A stretch of 64,000 bases of DNA from Marasmitruncus massiliensis (lineage in GTDB: Bacteria > Bacillota > Clostridia > Oscillospirales > Ruminococcaceae), in the NCBI RefSeq assembly GCF_900186535.1, contig NZ_FYDE01000005.1:844895-908894 (forward strand), read 5' to 3'. A program made the translations under genes and the position numbers. Below the pieces are notes generated by a model, which was not told the DNA's origin, did no database searches, and worked only from the letters and a program-made list of their open reading frames with translations. Below, piece after piece: positions 8,970 to 16,590 of the stretch. Position 1 is the first letter of the stretch, and every line of letters starts with the position of its first letter.

Positions 8970-8997
8970 ATTATACTGCTTTTTCAGCGTTCGTCAA
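8970..8997 (-). promoter_or_regulatory. Sigma-A promoter of metNIQ
   Basis: TTGACG (8997-8992), a 16-base spacer and a perfect TATAAT (8975-8970), reading leftward into the T-box leader. Transcription should start near 8963. Confidence 0.8.
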
Positions 8998-9025
8998 GAT
9001 GAGTCTTTCAAATTTGGTGGAATAG

Positions 9026-9054
9026 TTGCAAATGATTTCTGACAATGCTATAAA
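9026..9054 (+). promoter_or_regulatory. Sigma-A promoter of the ProXp-like gene
   Basis: TTGCAA (9026-9031), a 17-base spacer and TATAAA (9049-9054), about 35 bases before the start codon at 9089. Confidence 0.65.
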
Positions 9055-9088
9055 TGATGTATGCTTTGACAACAATGGGGGGATCGTT

Positions 9089-9577
9089 ATGACGCAGCGT
9101 GAAGCTGTTCTGGAAAGATTGAACACATTAGGAATTCCTTATGAACTGGTGGAGCATCCGGCGGTATTTACAATTGATGAGATGGAACGCCTCGGTGTCA
9201 CGCTGGACGGCGAGGTGGTGAAAAACCTGTTTTTGCGCGACGCAAAGAAAAGACGGTTTTTTCTTGTCACAGTGCAAAAAGACAAGCAGGTTGATCTGAG
9301 ACGTCTTGGAGAGCTTCTGGGGGCGGGGCGGCTAAGCTTTGCTTCGGCGGAACTGCTGGAACAATTTCTGGGGCTGCACCAGGGAGAGGTGACGCCGATG
9401 GGCGTCCTGAATGATCGCGACGCAAAAGTGGAAGTGGTATTTGATCAGGATCTTGAGGGACACCCGCGTTTGGGCGTTCATCCCAACGAAAACACTGCGA
9501 CTTTATGGATGTCCTATGGGGATATCCGCCGCGTTGTGGAAGGCAATGGAAACCCGTTTCGATGCGTGCGGCTGTAA
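9089..9577 (+). CDS. YbaK/ProX-type aminoacyl-tRNA deacylase (prolyl-tRNA editing family)
   Basis: 162 residues from ATG 9089, which has GGGGGG just upstream; an earlier frame start at 9026 falls within the promoter. The sequence follows the YbaK/ProXp fold: an N-terminal helix, PYELVEHPAVFTIDEM, the VVKNLFLRDAKKR segment with the conserved catalytic-region Lys, and the C-terminal GVHPNENTATLWM. Family members hydrolyse mischarged tRNAs, such as Ala-tRNA-Pro or Cys-tRNA-Pro, in trans, and those of this length resemble the PrdX/ProXp-ala group. Exact substrate specificity is not visible. Confidence 0.85.
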   Translation: MTQREAVLERLNTLGIPYELVEHPAVFTIDEMERLGVTLDGEVVKNLFLRDAKKRRFFLVTVQKDKQVDLRRLGELLGAGRLSFASAELLEQFLGLHQGEVTPMGVLNDRDAKVEVVFDQDLEGHPRLGVHPNENTATLWMSYGDIRRVVEGNGNPFRCVRL

Positions 9578-9605
9578 AAGCCGTGAACAGCGGACCGATG
9601 GAAAG

Positions 9606-9634
9606 TTTACAGACCCGGCACAGTTTGCTATAAT
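9606..9634 (+). promoter_or_regulatory. Sigma-A promoter before the small membrane protein
   Basis: TTTACA (9606-9611), a 17-base spacer and a perfect TATAAT (9629-9634), about 60 bases before the start at 9695. Confidence 0.75.
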
Positions 9635-9694
9635 CAAAGCAGAGCCGAACATTGCCAAGGAAAAAAACAGAGCTTGATGGAAAGAGGGACAACC

Positions 9695-10144
9695 ATGCAA
9701 AAATCTGCGCGTAATACCCTGATCGGGATAGTCCTGCTTTTGCTGTGTGTATGCCTTGTGCTGATTTCTGCGGGTGCTTTTCGGCTGAAGAACAGCAAGG
9801 ATGCGCTTAACCAACTGAGCGCCGCCCTTGAAGAAAACGATATCCTGCAGGCCCAATTGGCCGAACTGCGGGAGAAACAGCCGGCAGATTCCGCGGAGTC
9901 CGCCGCCCTGCTTGCGGATTTGGAGCAAAAACCGGAACTGATTCCGATTGAAGCGGAACTGGGCGGTACCATGCGGTATTATCCGGATACCTTCTCGTTG
10001 TTCGGAGATCGATATGCATATATTTACGCAGAAGATGGGCATAACGCCGTTGAAATGATGCTGGAATACAGAAAAACAGACGACGGGGCCATTGCATGGG
10101 CCCTTTGTGCCTACAATGCCGGCAGCGGCTGGCAGACCGCGTGA
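9695..10144 (+). CDS. Hypothetical membrane-anchored protein
   Basis: 149 residues from ATG 9695, with AGAGGG just upstream. One N-terminal membrane helix (about residues 8-29) is followed by a short coiled coil (about 33-75, with heptads such as ALNQLSAALEENDILQAQL) and a small C-terminal extracytoplasmic domain with aromatic residues (MRYYPDTFSLFGDRYAYIY). I do not recognise the family. It has its own promoter and lies 15 bases before the sirtuin gene, so the two are probably cotranscribed. Confidence 0.7.
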   Translation: MQKSARNTLIGIVLLLLCVCLVLISAGAFRLKNSKDALNQLSAALEENDILQAQLAELREKQPADSAESAALLADLEQKPELIPIEAELGGTMRYYPDTFSLFGDRYAYIYAEDGHNAVEMMLEYRKTDDGAIAWALCAYNAGSGWQTA

Positions 10145-10159
10145 AAGAAGGCAGGAAAG

Positions 10160-10879
10160 ATGGAAAATTGGGAGCAGCTTCAAAAACTGCTGGATGAAAG
10201 TAAAAGAGCGGTGTTTTTCGGCGGCGCCGGGGTGTCCACCGAAAGCGGCATCCCCGATTTCCGCAGTACGGACGGGCTGTACCGTCAAACTTATGCGTAT
10301 CCGCCCGAAACCATTTTGAGCCACCGCTTCTTTGAACGAAACCCTGAGGAATTCTTCCGGTTTTACCGGGCGAAAATGCTCTGCCCGCAGGCAAAGCCCA
10401 ATGCCGCCCACCGAAAGTTGGCGGAGTTGGAAGCGGCGGGAAAGCTGACGGCGGTCATCACGCAGAATATTGACGGACTGCATCAGGCGGCCGGGAGCCG
10501 GAACGTGCTGGAGCTGCATGGCTCTGTTCTGCGCAATACCTGCAGGAGCTGCGGCAAATTTTACGGCCTGGAGGCAATCCTCAGTTCCGAGGGAATCCCC
10601 CGCTGCAGCTGCGGAGGAATCATCAAGCCGGACGTGGTGCTTTATGAGGAAAGTCTTGACGGGGATACCATTGCGCGCGCAGTACGCGCGCTGGAGCAGG
10701 CGGACCTGCTGATTGTGGGCGGTACTTCGCTTGCGGTTTATCCGGCGGCGGGGCTGGTCAACTACTGTAAGGGCAGGCTGGTAGTCATCAACAAATCGCC
10801 CACGTCTTTAGATGTAAAGGCAGACCTGCTGATTCAGGGCCGGATTGGCGAGACGCTTTCGCATTTGCGTGTGCTGTGA
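10160..10879 (+). CDS. cobB: NAD-dependent protein deacylase (sirtuin)
   Basis: 239 residues. NAD-binding GAGVSTESGIPDFRS (about residues 21-35), TQNIDGLHQAAG with the catalytic region, and LELHGS with the catalytic His are present. A zinc site is formed by CRSCGKF and CSCGG, where the second pair is CxC rather than CxxC. The C-terminal GTSLAVYPAAG and NKSPT complete the Rossmann fold. It removes acetyl (or other acyl) groups from protein lysines using NAD. The residues Tyr and Arg found in desuccinylases (Sirt5-like YxxR) are replaced here by YRAKM in FRFYRAKML, so plain deacetylase activity is likely. It is cotranscribed with the small membrane protein. Confidence 0.93.
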   Translation: MENWEQLQKLLDESKRAVFFGGAGVSTESGIPDFRSTDGLYRQTYAYPPETILSHRFFERNPEEFFRFYRAKMLCPQAKPNAAHRKLAELEAAGKLTAVITQNIDGLHQAAGSRNVLELHGSVLRNTCRSCGKFYGLEAILSSEGIPRCSCGGIIKPDVVLYEESLDGDTIARAVRALEQADLLIVGGTSLAVYPAAGLVNYCKGRLVVINKSPTSLDVKADLLIQGRIGETLSHLRVL

Positions 10880-11016
10880 ATAAAATTTCCGGGTGATGCA
10901 GGAATTCAGCAAAAATCCGACACTAATACTTATATAATATACGGGATACAGGCCAGGCAAAGGAAAGTGCGCCCTGAAAAACCACGAAAACAGTCAGCCC
11001 TTGAAAGGGGAATACT

Positions 11017-12660
11017 ATGATACGAAAACTACTGGCTTTATCGCTGACAGCCCTGCTGGTTTTGACAGGCTGCCAGAACACACAGCCTGCTGATGCGCCG
11101 CAGGAACCGTCCGCTTCGGGTTTATTGGAAGTTGACACGCAGCCGCGCCAGGTTCCTATTGAGGGCACGTCCTCCGCGCAGGGAGAAGCATCTTCCCGGG
11201 ACGGGTCCGCACCGATGCCGGAAGGGCTGCCTGCGACAACGCCGGAAGCGGTCGGTCTGCCGGAAACGCTGTTTTCATCGGCTGCCGGTTATGGTGTCGA
11301 ACTGATCACCCCCGCGCAATACAGCGTGCATCAGGAACTGAACCGGGGCGGCCACAGCGGATTTCAGACAGCGGATTATTTTGGACTGAAAAGCAAGGAG
11401 GGTGAAAAGTTTGCCCTCGCGAACGAAAATGGAAAGATCATCACCGATTTTGTCTATGACGACGACGGGGAAAGCTGGGCTTTCCGCGACGGAAACAGCG
11501 GGGTCGCGCTGCGCAGGGACGGAAAATACGGCGTGGTGGACGGCCGCACGGGTGAAGAACTGCTGCCGTTTCAATATGACAGCATCCAGCCCCAGCGAAA
11601 CGACACCTTTATTTGTGAGATGGGAGACACCTATGAACTGATCGACAGGGACGGCAAGGAGCTGCTGACCTATTCGAGAGGCGACCAGCTGACCGTATTC
11701 CCGGAAAATGTGCTGCTGTTCGAAAACGGCATGCTTCGTTTTTATGATAAACAGATGCGCCCAATCAAAAATTTCGCGTGCGAAGAGGTGCGGCCGTCTG
11801 TTGCGGCCAACCTGATTCTTGTGAAGAGTTCAGGCAAATGGGGAATCTGTGAACCGGACGGCGATTATAGGATTGACCCCCAGTTTGAGGAGATCGACCA
11901 GTTTAACGAGCAGTGCGAGGCCGCGGTCTTTACCAAAAATGGGAAAAAGGGTGTTCTGGATTTGAACGGCGATGTGCTCATCAAACCCGAATGGGACGAT
12001 GTGGCGCTCTATGATTCCAGTGCAAGCATAGAAAAGGATGGAAGGTGGGGAGCCTTTACAGACCTTTCGGACAGCAAGCCTGCCATCGAACCGATGTATG
12101 ACTATGTGTACGCGTTCGGCACCGACGGATGCGCCGCCTATGAGCACAGGGGGAAATTCGGCGTATTGGATGAGGACGGGAACATTCTCATTTCCGCTAG
12201 GTATGACAGGATGGTTTCCAACAGTGACGATGCGCTGGAAAAGGGCTATTATGCGCTGGAAGGTGATGGACAGTCCCTTTATGGCATTGTCAGCGGGAAA
12301 GGTGAAGTGGTCGTTCCCGATACGTACACCATCGTATTCAGCGACGGAACAAACGAAGAACCGTATCACCTGATTATGACCCAGCGCGAAAAATGGGGCT
12401 ATATTGACCGCGCCGGCCAGATGGTGATCGATACAAAGTTTGACAGCGCCGGTCAATTTCTGAAAGGCAAAGATGTGGCGTTTGTCAAGCAGAACGGGAA
12501 AATCTGCCTCATAGACCGGAGGGGCAATGTGGTCATGGAAACCGTGTTCAGCGATTTGGTTTCCTACCATCCCGAAACAATGGTGGGTGCATTTGAGTAC
12601 ACAGATGCCCAGGGAAAATCCAAATGCTGCCTTGCCAAACTGCAGTTCCCGGTTGGTTGA
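11017..12660 (+). CDS. WG-repeat lipoprotein
   Basis: 547 residues with a lipoprotein signal (MIRKLLALSLTALLVLTGC), then a Pro/Ser/Glu-rich linker to about residue 85. The rest is a chain of WG (KWG) repeats of about 40-50 residues, visible as KYGVVDGRTGEELLPFQYD, KWGICEPDGDYRIDPQFEE, KKGVLDLNGD, RWGAFTD, KFGVLDEDGNILISARYD, KWGYIDRAGQMVIDTKFD and the last KICLIDRRGNVVMETVF. WG repeats form beta-propeller-like surfaces; the role of secreted versions is unknown. AAGGGG precedes the ATG. A TATAAT lies at 10933-10938 but with no convincing -35. Confidence 0.88.
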   Translation: MIRKLLALSLTALLVLTGCQNTQPADAPQEPSASGLLEVDTQPRQVPIEGTSSAQGEASSRDGSAPMPEGLPATTPEAVGLPETLFSSAAGYGVELITPAQYSVHQELNRGGHSGFQTADYFGLKSKEGEKFALANENGKIITDFVYDDDGESWAFRDGNSGVALRRDGKYGVVDGRTGEELLPFQYDSIQPQRNDTFICEMGDTYELIDRDGKELLTYSRGDQLTVFPENVLLFENGMLRFYDKQMRPIKNFACEEVRPSVAANLILVKSSGKWGICEPDGDYRIDPQFEEIDQFNEQCEAAVFTKNGKKGVLDLNGDVLIKPEWDDVALYDSSASIEKDGRWGAFTDLSDSKPAIEPMYDYVYAFGTDGCAAYEHRGKFGVLDEDGNILISARYDRMVSNSDDALEKGYYALEGDGQSLYGIVSGKGEVVVPDTYTIVFSDGTNEEPYHLIMTQREKWGYIDRAGQMVIDTKFDSAGQFLKGKDVAFVKQNGKICLIDRRGNVVMETVFSDLVSYHPETMVGAFEYTDAQGKSKCCLAKLQFPVG

Positions 12661-12703
12661 TTATTTTGTCAATTTATAATACTATTTGTATAAGGTGGCT
12701 GCA

Positions 12704-13084
12704 ATGAAAATAGAGCATATCGCCATTTATACCCGCAATTTGGATGCTTTGCGTGACTTTTATCGAACCTATTTCGGTGCATCCAGCAATGACCGCTACC
12801 AAAGCAAATCCGGAATGCAGAGTTACTTTCTGACGTTCGATGACGGCGCGCGGCTTGAGCTGATGTGGATGCCGTCCCTGCGGGACGGCGCTGCCGGGGC
12901 CGGGTTTACGGGGTTTACCCATCTTGCGTTCAGCGTGGGAAGCCGGGAAGCGGTGGATTCTTTGACCGACCGGCTGGTACAGGACGGGCATCGCCTGATT
13001 TCCGCCCGGCGCATCACCGGGGACGGTTATTATGAAAGCTGTGTCGCCGACCCTGACGGAAATGCCGTAGAGATTACGATATAA
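12704..13084 (+). CDS. VOC-superfamily (glyoxalase-like) protein
   Basis: 126 residues from ATG 12704, preceded by AAGGTGG. Two beta-alpha-beta-beta-beta modules are seen: KIEHIAIYTRNLDALRDFY with a metal-ligand His, and FTHLAFSVGSREAVDSLT. The C-terminal YESCVADPDGNAVEI holds the fourth ligand Glu. It resembles lactoylglutathione lyase-like VOC proteins. The substrate is unknown; bacteria of this group lack glutathione, so methylglyoxal detoxification is not assured. Confidence 0.87.
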   Translation: MKIEHIAIYTRNLDALRDFYRTYFGASSNDRYQSKSGMQSYFLTFDDGARLELMWMPSLRDGAAGAGFTGFTHLAFSVGSREAVDSLTDRLVQDGHRLISARRITGDGYYESCVADPDGNAVEITI

Positions 13085-13112
13085 AAAAGCCGCCTGTCGG
13101 GCGGCTTTTTTA
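13083..13112 (+). terminator. Terminator after the VOC gene
   Basis: Stem AGCCGCC (13088-13094) and GGCGGCT (13100-13106), loop of five bases, six A before and a T-run after. The symmetric A/T flanks allow action in both directions. Confidence 0.85.
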
Positions 13113-13226
13113 TGGTACAGGCAGAAAAAGAGGATTGCATCACCGGTCCAAACATGGGATAATAAGAACGAAGAAAAAGGCTGTTACTCGGCTGCTTGTG
13201 TTTACGGAGAACGAAGGGTGGATAAA

Positions 13227-15209
13227 ATGGACTATAAAGAGCATCAGGCAAACGATCTTCGTTATCTTGAATTACTTTCCCGCCAATACCCCACTGTGCA
13301 GGCTGCCAGCACGGAAATCATCAACCTGCAGGCGATTCTGAACCTGCCGAAAGGCACCGAGCATTTCATGTCCGACCTGCACGGGGAATATGAAGCGTTT
13401 TTTCATATCCTCAACAACTGCTCGGGGGCTGTACGCGAAAAGGTGGATATCCTGTTTGAAAACAGTATTTCCAGGGAGGAACGCGCCAAGCTGGCGACGC
13501 TGATCTATTATCCCGAAGAAAAACTTGAGGAAATCCATGAAACGGTCGCGGACCTGAATGAATGGTATAAGATTACGCTGAACCGGCTGATCGAGATCTG
13601 CCGGCTGGTGTCCTCCAAATATACGCGCTCCAAGGTGCGCAAGGCGCTGCCGAAAGATTACGGCTACATCATCGACGAGCTCCTAAACACCAACTATGAA
13701 GTCCATAACAAAAAAGACTACTATGAGAACATTATCTCTACCATCATCGATATCGACCGCGCCGATGATTTTGTGAAATCCCTGTGCGGCGTTATTAAGC
13801 GGCTGGTGGTTGACCACCTGCATATTGTCGGTGATATTTTTGACAGGGGGCCGCGCGCCGATATCATCATGGACCTGCTGATGAAGCATCATTCGGTGGA
13901 CATTCAGTGGGGAAACCACGACGTACTCTGGATGGGCGCGGCTACCGGCAGCCGGACGTGCATTGCGGCGGTGCTCAACAATTCGATCACCTATAACAAT
14001 CTGGAGGTGATTGAGACCGGTTATGGCATCAGCCTGCGTCCGCTGGCCCTGTTTGCAAATGAGGTCTACCGCGATGTGGATACCTCCTGTTTTGCTCCCA
14101 AGATGTTTGGCGACGCTGTAATCTATAATGCCAAAGATCTCGAACTGGCGGCCAGAATGCATAAAGCGATCGCGGTCATCCTTCAGAAGCTTGAAGGGCA
14201 GGTGCTCCTGCGCAATCCGCAGTTTGGCATGGAGGATCGCCTGCTGCTGGATAAAATGGACCTTGAAAAGGGGAGCGTACGGATCGGGGAAGGCGAATAT
14301 CCGTTGCTGGATACGGCTTTCCCGACGATAGACCGGGAAAATCCCTATGCGCTTTCCGATGAGGAAGCCGCTGTCATGGAGCAGCTGAAATTTGCCTTTC
14401 TGCGCAGTGAAAAGCTGCAGAGACATGCGAAGTTTCTCTATTCCAAGGGCGGTCTGTATAAATGCTTTAACGGGAACCTGCTGTTCCATGGATGCATCCC
14501 GATGAACCCCGACGGGTCCTTTATGAAGTTCGATATCGGATGCAGGGGGCTTTCGGGTAAGTCGTTTATGGACCGGGCGGAGGCAATCGCGCGGCAGGGC
14601 TATTATGCAAAGCCGGGAACGAAGGAAAAACAGTTTGGCAAAGATTTTTTGTGGTTTCTCTGGTGCGGGCGCAATTCCCCGCTTTTCGGGCGGGATCACA
14701 TTGCAACCTTCGAGCGGATGCTGATTGCCGATGAATCCAGTTGGGCGGAGGAAAAAAACCCTTATTATTCCTATTATAACGATGAGGGTGTCTGCGAGCG
14801 CATTCTGGAGGAATTTGGCCTCAGGGGCCCCCACTGCCATATCATCAACGGGCACGTGCCGGTCAAATCCAAAGACGGCGAAAATCCGGTCAAGGCGCAC
14901 GGCCGCTTAATTGTAATTGACGGGGGCTTCTGCCGCGCCTATCAGCCAACCACAGGAATCGCCGGCTACACGCTGATTTACAATTCCTGGGGTATCCGGA
15001 TCGCGGCGCATGAGCCGTTTTCCACCACAAAAGATGCCATTGAGCACAATAAGGATATCTTTTCCGCGACAGTCGTGTTTGACCGCATGGAATCCCGCAT
15101 CAAAATCAAGGAAACAGATAATGGTGCGCGTCTGCAGCGCAATATTGATGATCTGAAATGCCTGCTGCAGGCCTATAAATCCGGCAGCATCAAGGAAGAC
15201 CACGCATAA
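13227..15209 (+). CDS. fbp: Fructose-1,6-bisphosphatase, class III (Firmicute type)
   Basis: 660 residues from ATG 13227; the upstream in-frame GTG at 13218 lies within the GGGTGG ribosome binding site. This is the large metallophosphatase-type FBPase found in B. subtilis and clostridia. Metallophosphoesterase motifs are visible: MSDLHGEYEAF (D, H), IVGDIFDRGPRAD (GDxxDRG) and IQWGNHDVLW (GNHD), with INGHVPVKSKDGENPVKA near the end. It hydrolyses fructose 1,6-bisphosphate in gluconeogenesis, in the cytosol. It stands alone with terminators on both sides. Confidence 0.97.
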   Translation: MDYKEHQANDLRYLELLSRQYPTVQAASTEIINLQAILNLPKGTEHFMSDLHGEYEAFFHILNNCSGAVREKVDILFENSISREERAKLATLIYYPEEKLEEIHETVADLNEWYKITLNRLIEICRLVSSKYTRSKVRKALPKDYGYIIDELLNTNYEVHNKKDYYENIISTIIDIDRADDFVKSLCGVIKRLVVDHLHIVGDIFDRGPRADIIMDLLMKHHSVDIQWGNHDVLWMGAATGSRTCIAAVLNNSITYNNLEVIETGYGISLRPLALFANEVYRDVDTSCFAPKMFGDAVIYNAKDLELAARMHKAIAVILQKLEGQVLLRNPQFGMEDRLLLDKMDLEKGSVRIGEGEYPLLDTAFPTIDRENPYALSDEEAAVMEQLKFAFLRSEKLQRHAKFLYSKGGLYKCFNGNLLFHGCIPMNPDGSFMKFDIGCRGLSGKSFMDRAEAIARQGYYAKPGTKEKQFGKDFLWFLWCGRNSPLFGRDHIATFERMLIADESSWAEEKNPYYSYYNDEGVCERILEEFGLRGPHCHIINGHVPVKSKDGENPVKAHGRLIVIDGGFCRAYQPTTGIAGYTLIYNSWGIRIAAHEPFSTTKDAIEHNKDIFSATVVFDRMESRIKIKETDNGARLQRNIDDLKCLLQAYKSGSIKEDHA

Positions 15210-15213
15210 AAAA

Positions 15214-15243
15214 AGCAGCCGCCCCCGGGCGGCTGCTTTTTTT
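15214..15243. terminator. Bidirectional terminator between fbp and the DegV gene
   Basis: An 11-bp perfect stem (15214-15224 with 15227-15237) flanked by A and T runs, between convergent genes. Confidence 0.9.
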
Positions 15244-15257
15244 ATATAAGTATGATG

Positions 15258-16088
15258 TCAGAACGCGATGATGACGCCGCCTTCGTTGGCGTACATGGTG
15301 CTGAGCCCGCCGGTGGAAGTCACTTTGATATCTTTAAAATGAAACCGGCGCTGTGCTTCCGCTTTAATGAAGTGCGCCTGCCGCTCGTTGTTGCAGTGGG
15401 TAATCACCAGTGTGCGGTCGGCAAAATTGGTGCAGCTTTCCCCGATCAGGTCCACTAAACGGGTGAAAGCGCGTACGGAACCGCGCGCCTTTTCATACAG
15501 CCTGATCATGCCGTTATCAGCACACATGATTGGCCGCAGCGACATGACGGAAGCGGCATAGCCGGCAATGCGGCTCACGCGTCCGGCTTTGATCAACGTC
15601 TCCAATGTGTCAAGGATAAAAAAGGTCTTCATTCCGTCAATAAATTCGGTTACGGTTTTGACGATGGAATCGAAATCCATCTTTAAATCCACGCACTCTT
15701 TGATTTTGAGGCTAACGGCAATCTCGCCCGCGGATGCGGAGAGGGAATCGAACACATGGATTCTGCGCTCCGGGCCGCCTTCCATTACCATTTTCGCCCC
15801 GACAAGGGCGCTGTTATAGGAACCGCTGAGCTTTGAGGAAATGGTAACGGCGAAAACATTCATCCCTTTGCAGAATTTTTCCGCGAAGACCTCCGGTGAA
15901 GGGCAGGCCGACTTTGGGGTGTTTTTGCTGGAACGCATGGCGCTGATGAAATGATTGATGTTCAAAAGTTCATCGTCGATATAGTTGACGCCGTCCAGCA
16001 GCATCGAAAGGGGGGCAGATTCGGGGTTCAGGCTTCGGAGCTCCGGTATCAGCTCGCAGCAGCTGTCAACAACCAGTTTGTATTCCAT
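15258..16088 (-). CDS. DegV-family fatty acid-binding protein
   Basis: 276 residues from ATG 16088; a TTG nine bases earlier is too close to AAAGGA. It carries the DegV fold: an N-terminal VVDSCCELIPEL (usually VVDSTxDL, here with Cys-Cys), TSACPSPEVF as KSACPSPEVFAEKF, ISSKLSGSYNSA (the Ser-rich ligand loop) and a C-terminal LVITHCNNERQA. Family members bind fatty acids; FakB relatives present them to a kinase for phospholipid synthesis, but no fakA gene is seen here. It is monocistronic. Confidence 0.9.
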   Translation of the reverse strand: MEYKLVVDSCCELIPELRSLNPESAPLSMLLDGVNYIDDELLNINHFISAMRSSKNTPKSACPSPEVFAEKFCKGMNVFAVTISSKLSGSYNSALVGAKMVMEGGPERRIHVFDSLSASAGEIAVSLKIKECVDLKMDFDSIVKTVTEFIDGMKTFFILDTLETLIKAGRVSRIAGYAASVMSLRPIMCADNGMIRLYEKARGSVRAFTRLVDLIGESCTNFADRTLVITHCNNERQAHFIKAEAQRRFHFKDIKVTSTGGLSTMYANEGGVIIAF

Positions 16089-16147
16089 TTTCGTCAATTC
16101 CTTTCTTACGGCATCTCCAAAAAGGAATTGCCGACTATACTTTTTCT

Positions 16148-16177
16148 AGTGTATCGCAAGTTGTCATATAAAGTCAA
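16148..16177 (-). promoter_or_regulatory. Probable promoter of the DegV gene
   Basis: Minus-strand TTGACT (16177-16172), an 18-base spacer and TACACT (16153-16148). Confidence 0.5.
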
Positions 16178-16265
16178 TGAAAACCGATCAATACGGGATA
16201 AAATTTCTGTGAACCAATCCTATGCCGCATACCGGCGGGTTGATTCCCGGCCTTGCTTTGTTTGC

Positions 16266-16294
16266 TTGACAAAGCAGAGGAAAAAAGGTAATAT
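16266..16294 (+). promoter_or_regulatory. Promoter of the feo operon
   Basis: Consensus TTGACA (16266-16271), a 17-base spacer and TAATAT (16289-16294). I could not find a clear Fur or DtxR box over it; only a GGCTAAC half-site lies near 16304-16310. Confidence 0.75.
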
Positions 16295-16362
16295 GTATGC
16301 CGCGGCTAACGGAGATTTTATGTTTGAAAAACCTCCGTAAAAATGTTGGGGGCGTAGTTCGA

Positions 16363-16590
16363 ATGACTTTGGATACTTTAAAAATCGGGCATGAGGCGGT
16401 CATTGTTGAAGTGGGAGGCAGCGGCGCACTGCGTCGCCGTCTGCTGGATATGGGGCTTACCCCCAAGACGAAGGTGATGGTGCGCAAAGTGGCCCCGATG
16501 GGGGATCCCATTGAGCTGCATCTGCGCGGGTACGAACTGACGATTCGGCTGGAAGATGCCCGTGAAATTGAAGTGAAGGAGGTTGTTTGA
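16363..16590 (+). CDS. feoA: Ferrous iron transport protein A
   Basis: 75 residues from ATG 16363 with GGGGG nine bases upstream; longer in-frame starts would place the N-terminus in the leader. An SH3-like FeoA domain is seen: LKIGHEAVIVEVGG, LRRRLLDMGLTPKTKV and the C-terminal YELTIRLEDAREIEV. It is a small cytoplasmic partner thought to modulate FeoB. It overlaps feoB at TGATG. Confidence 0.95.
   Translation: MTLDTLKIGHEAVIVEVGGSGALRRRLLDMGLTPKTKVMVRKVAPMGDPIELHLRGYELTIRLEDAREIEVKEVV

Noticed and set aside
13683-14900. 405-codon minus-strand frame
   Set aside because: Antisense shadow of the class III FBPase gene, whose motifs are complete.
16266-16362. Fur or DtxR box at the feo promoter
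   Set aside because: Only a GGCTAAC half-site near 16304; no inverted partner, so the 34348-34448 palindrome cannot be extended to this operon.
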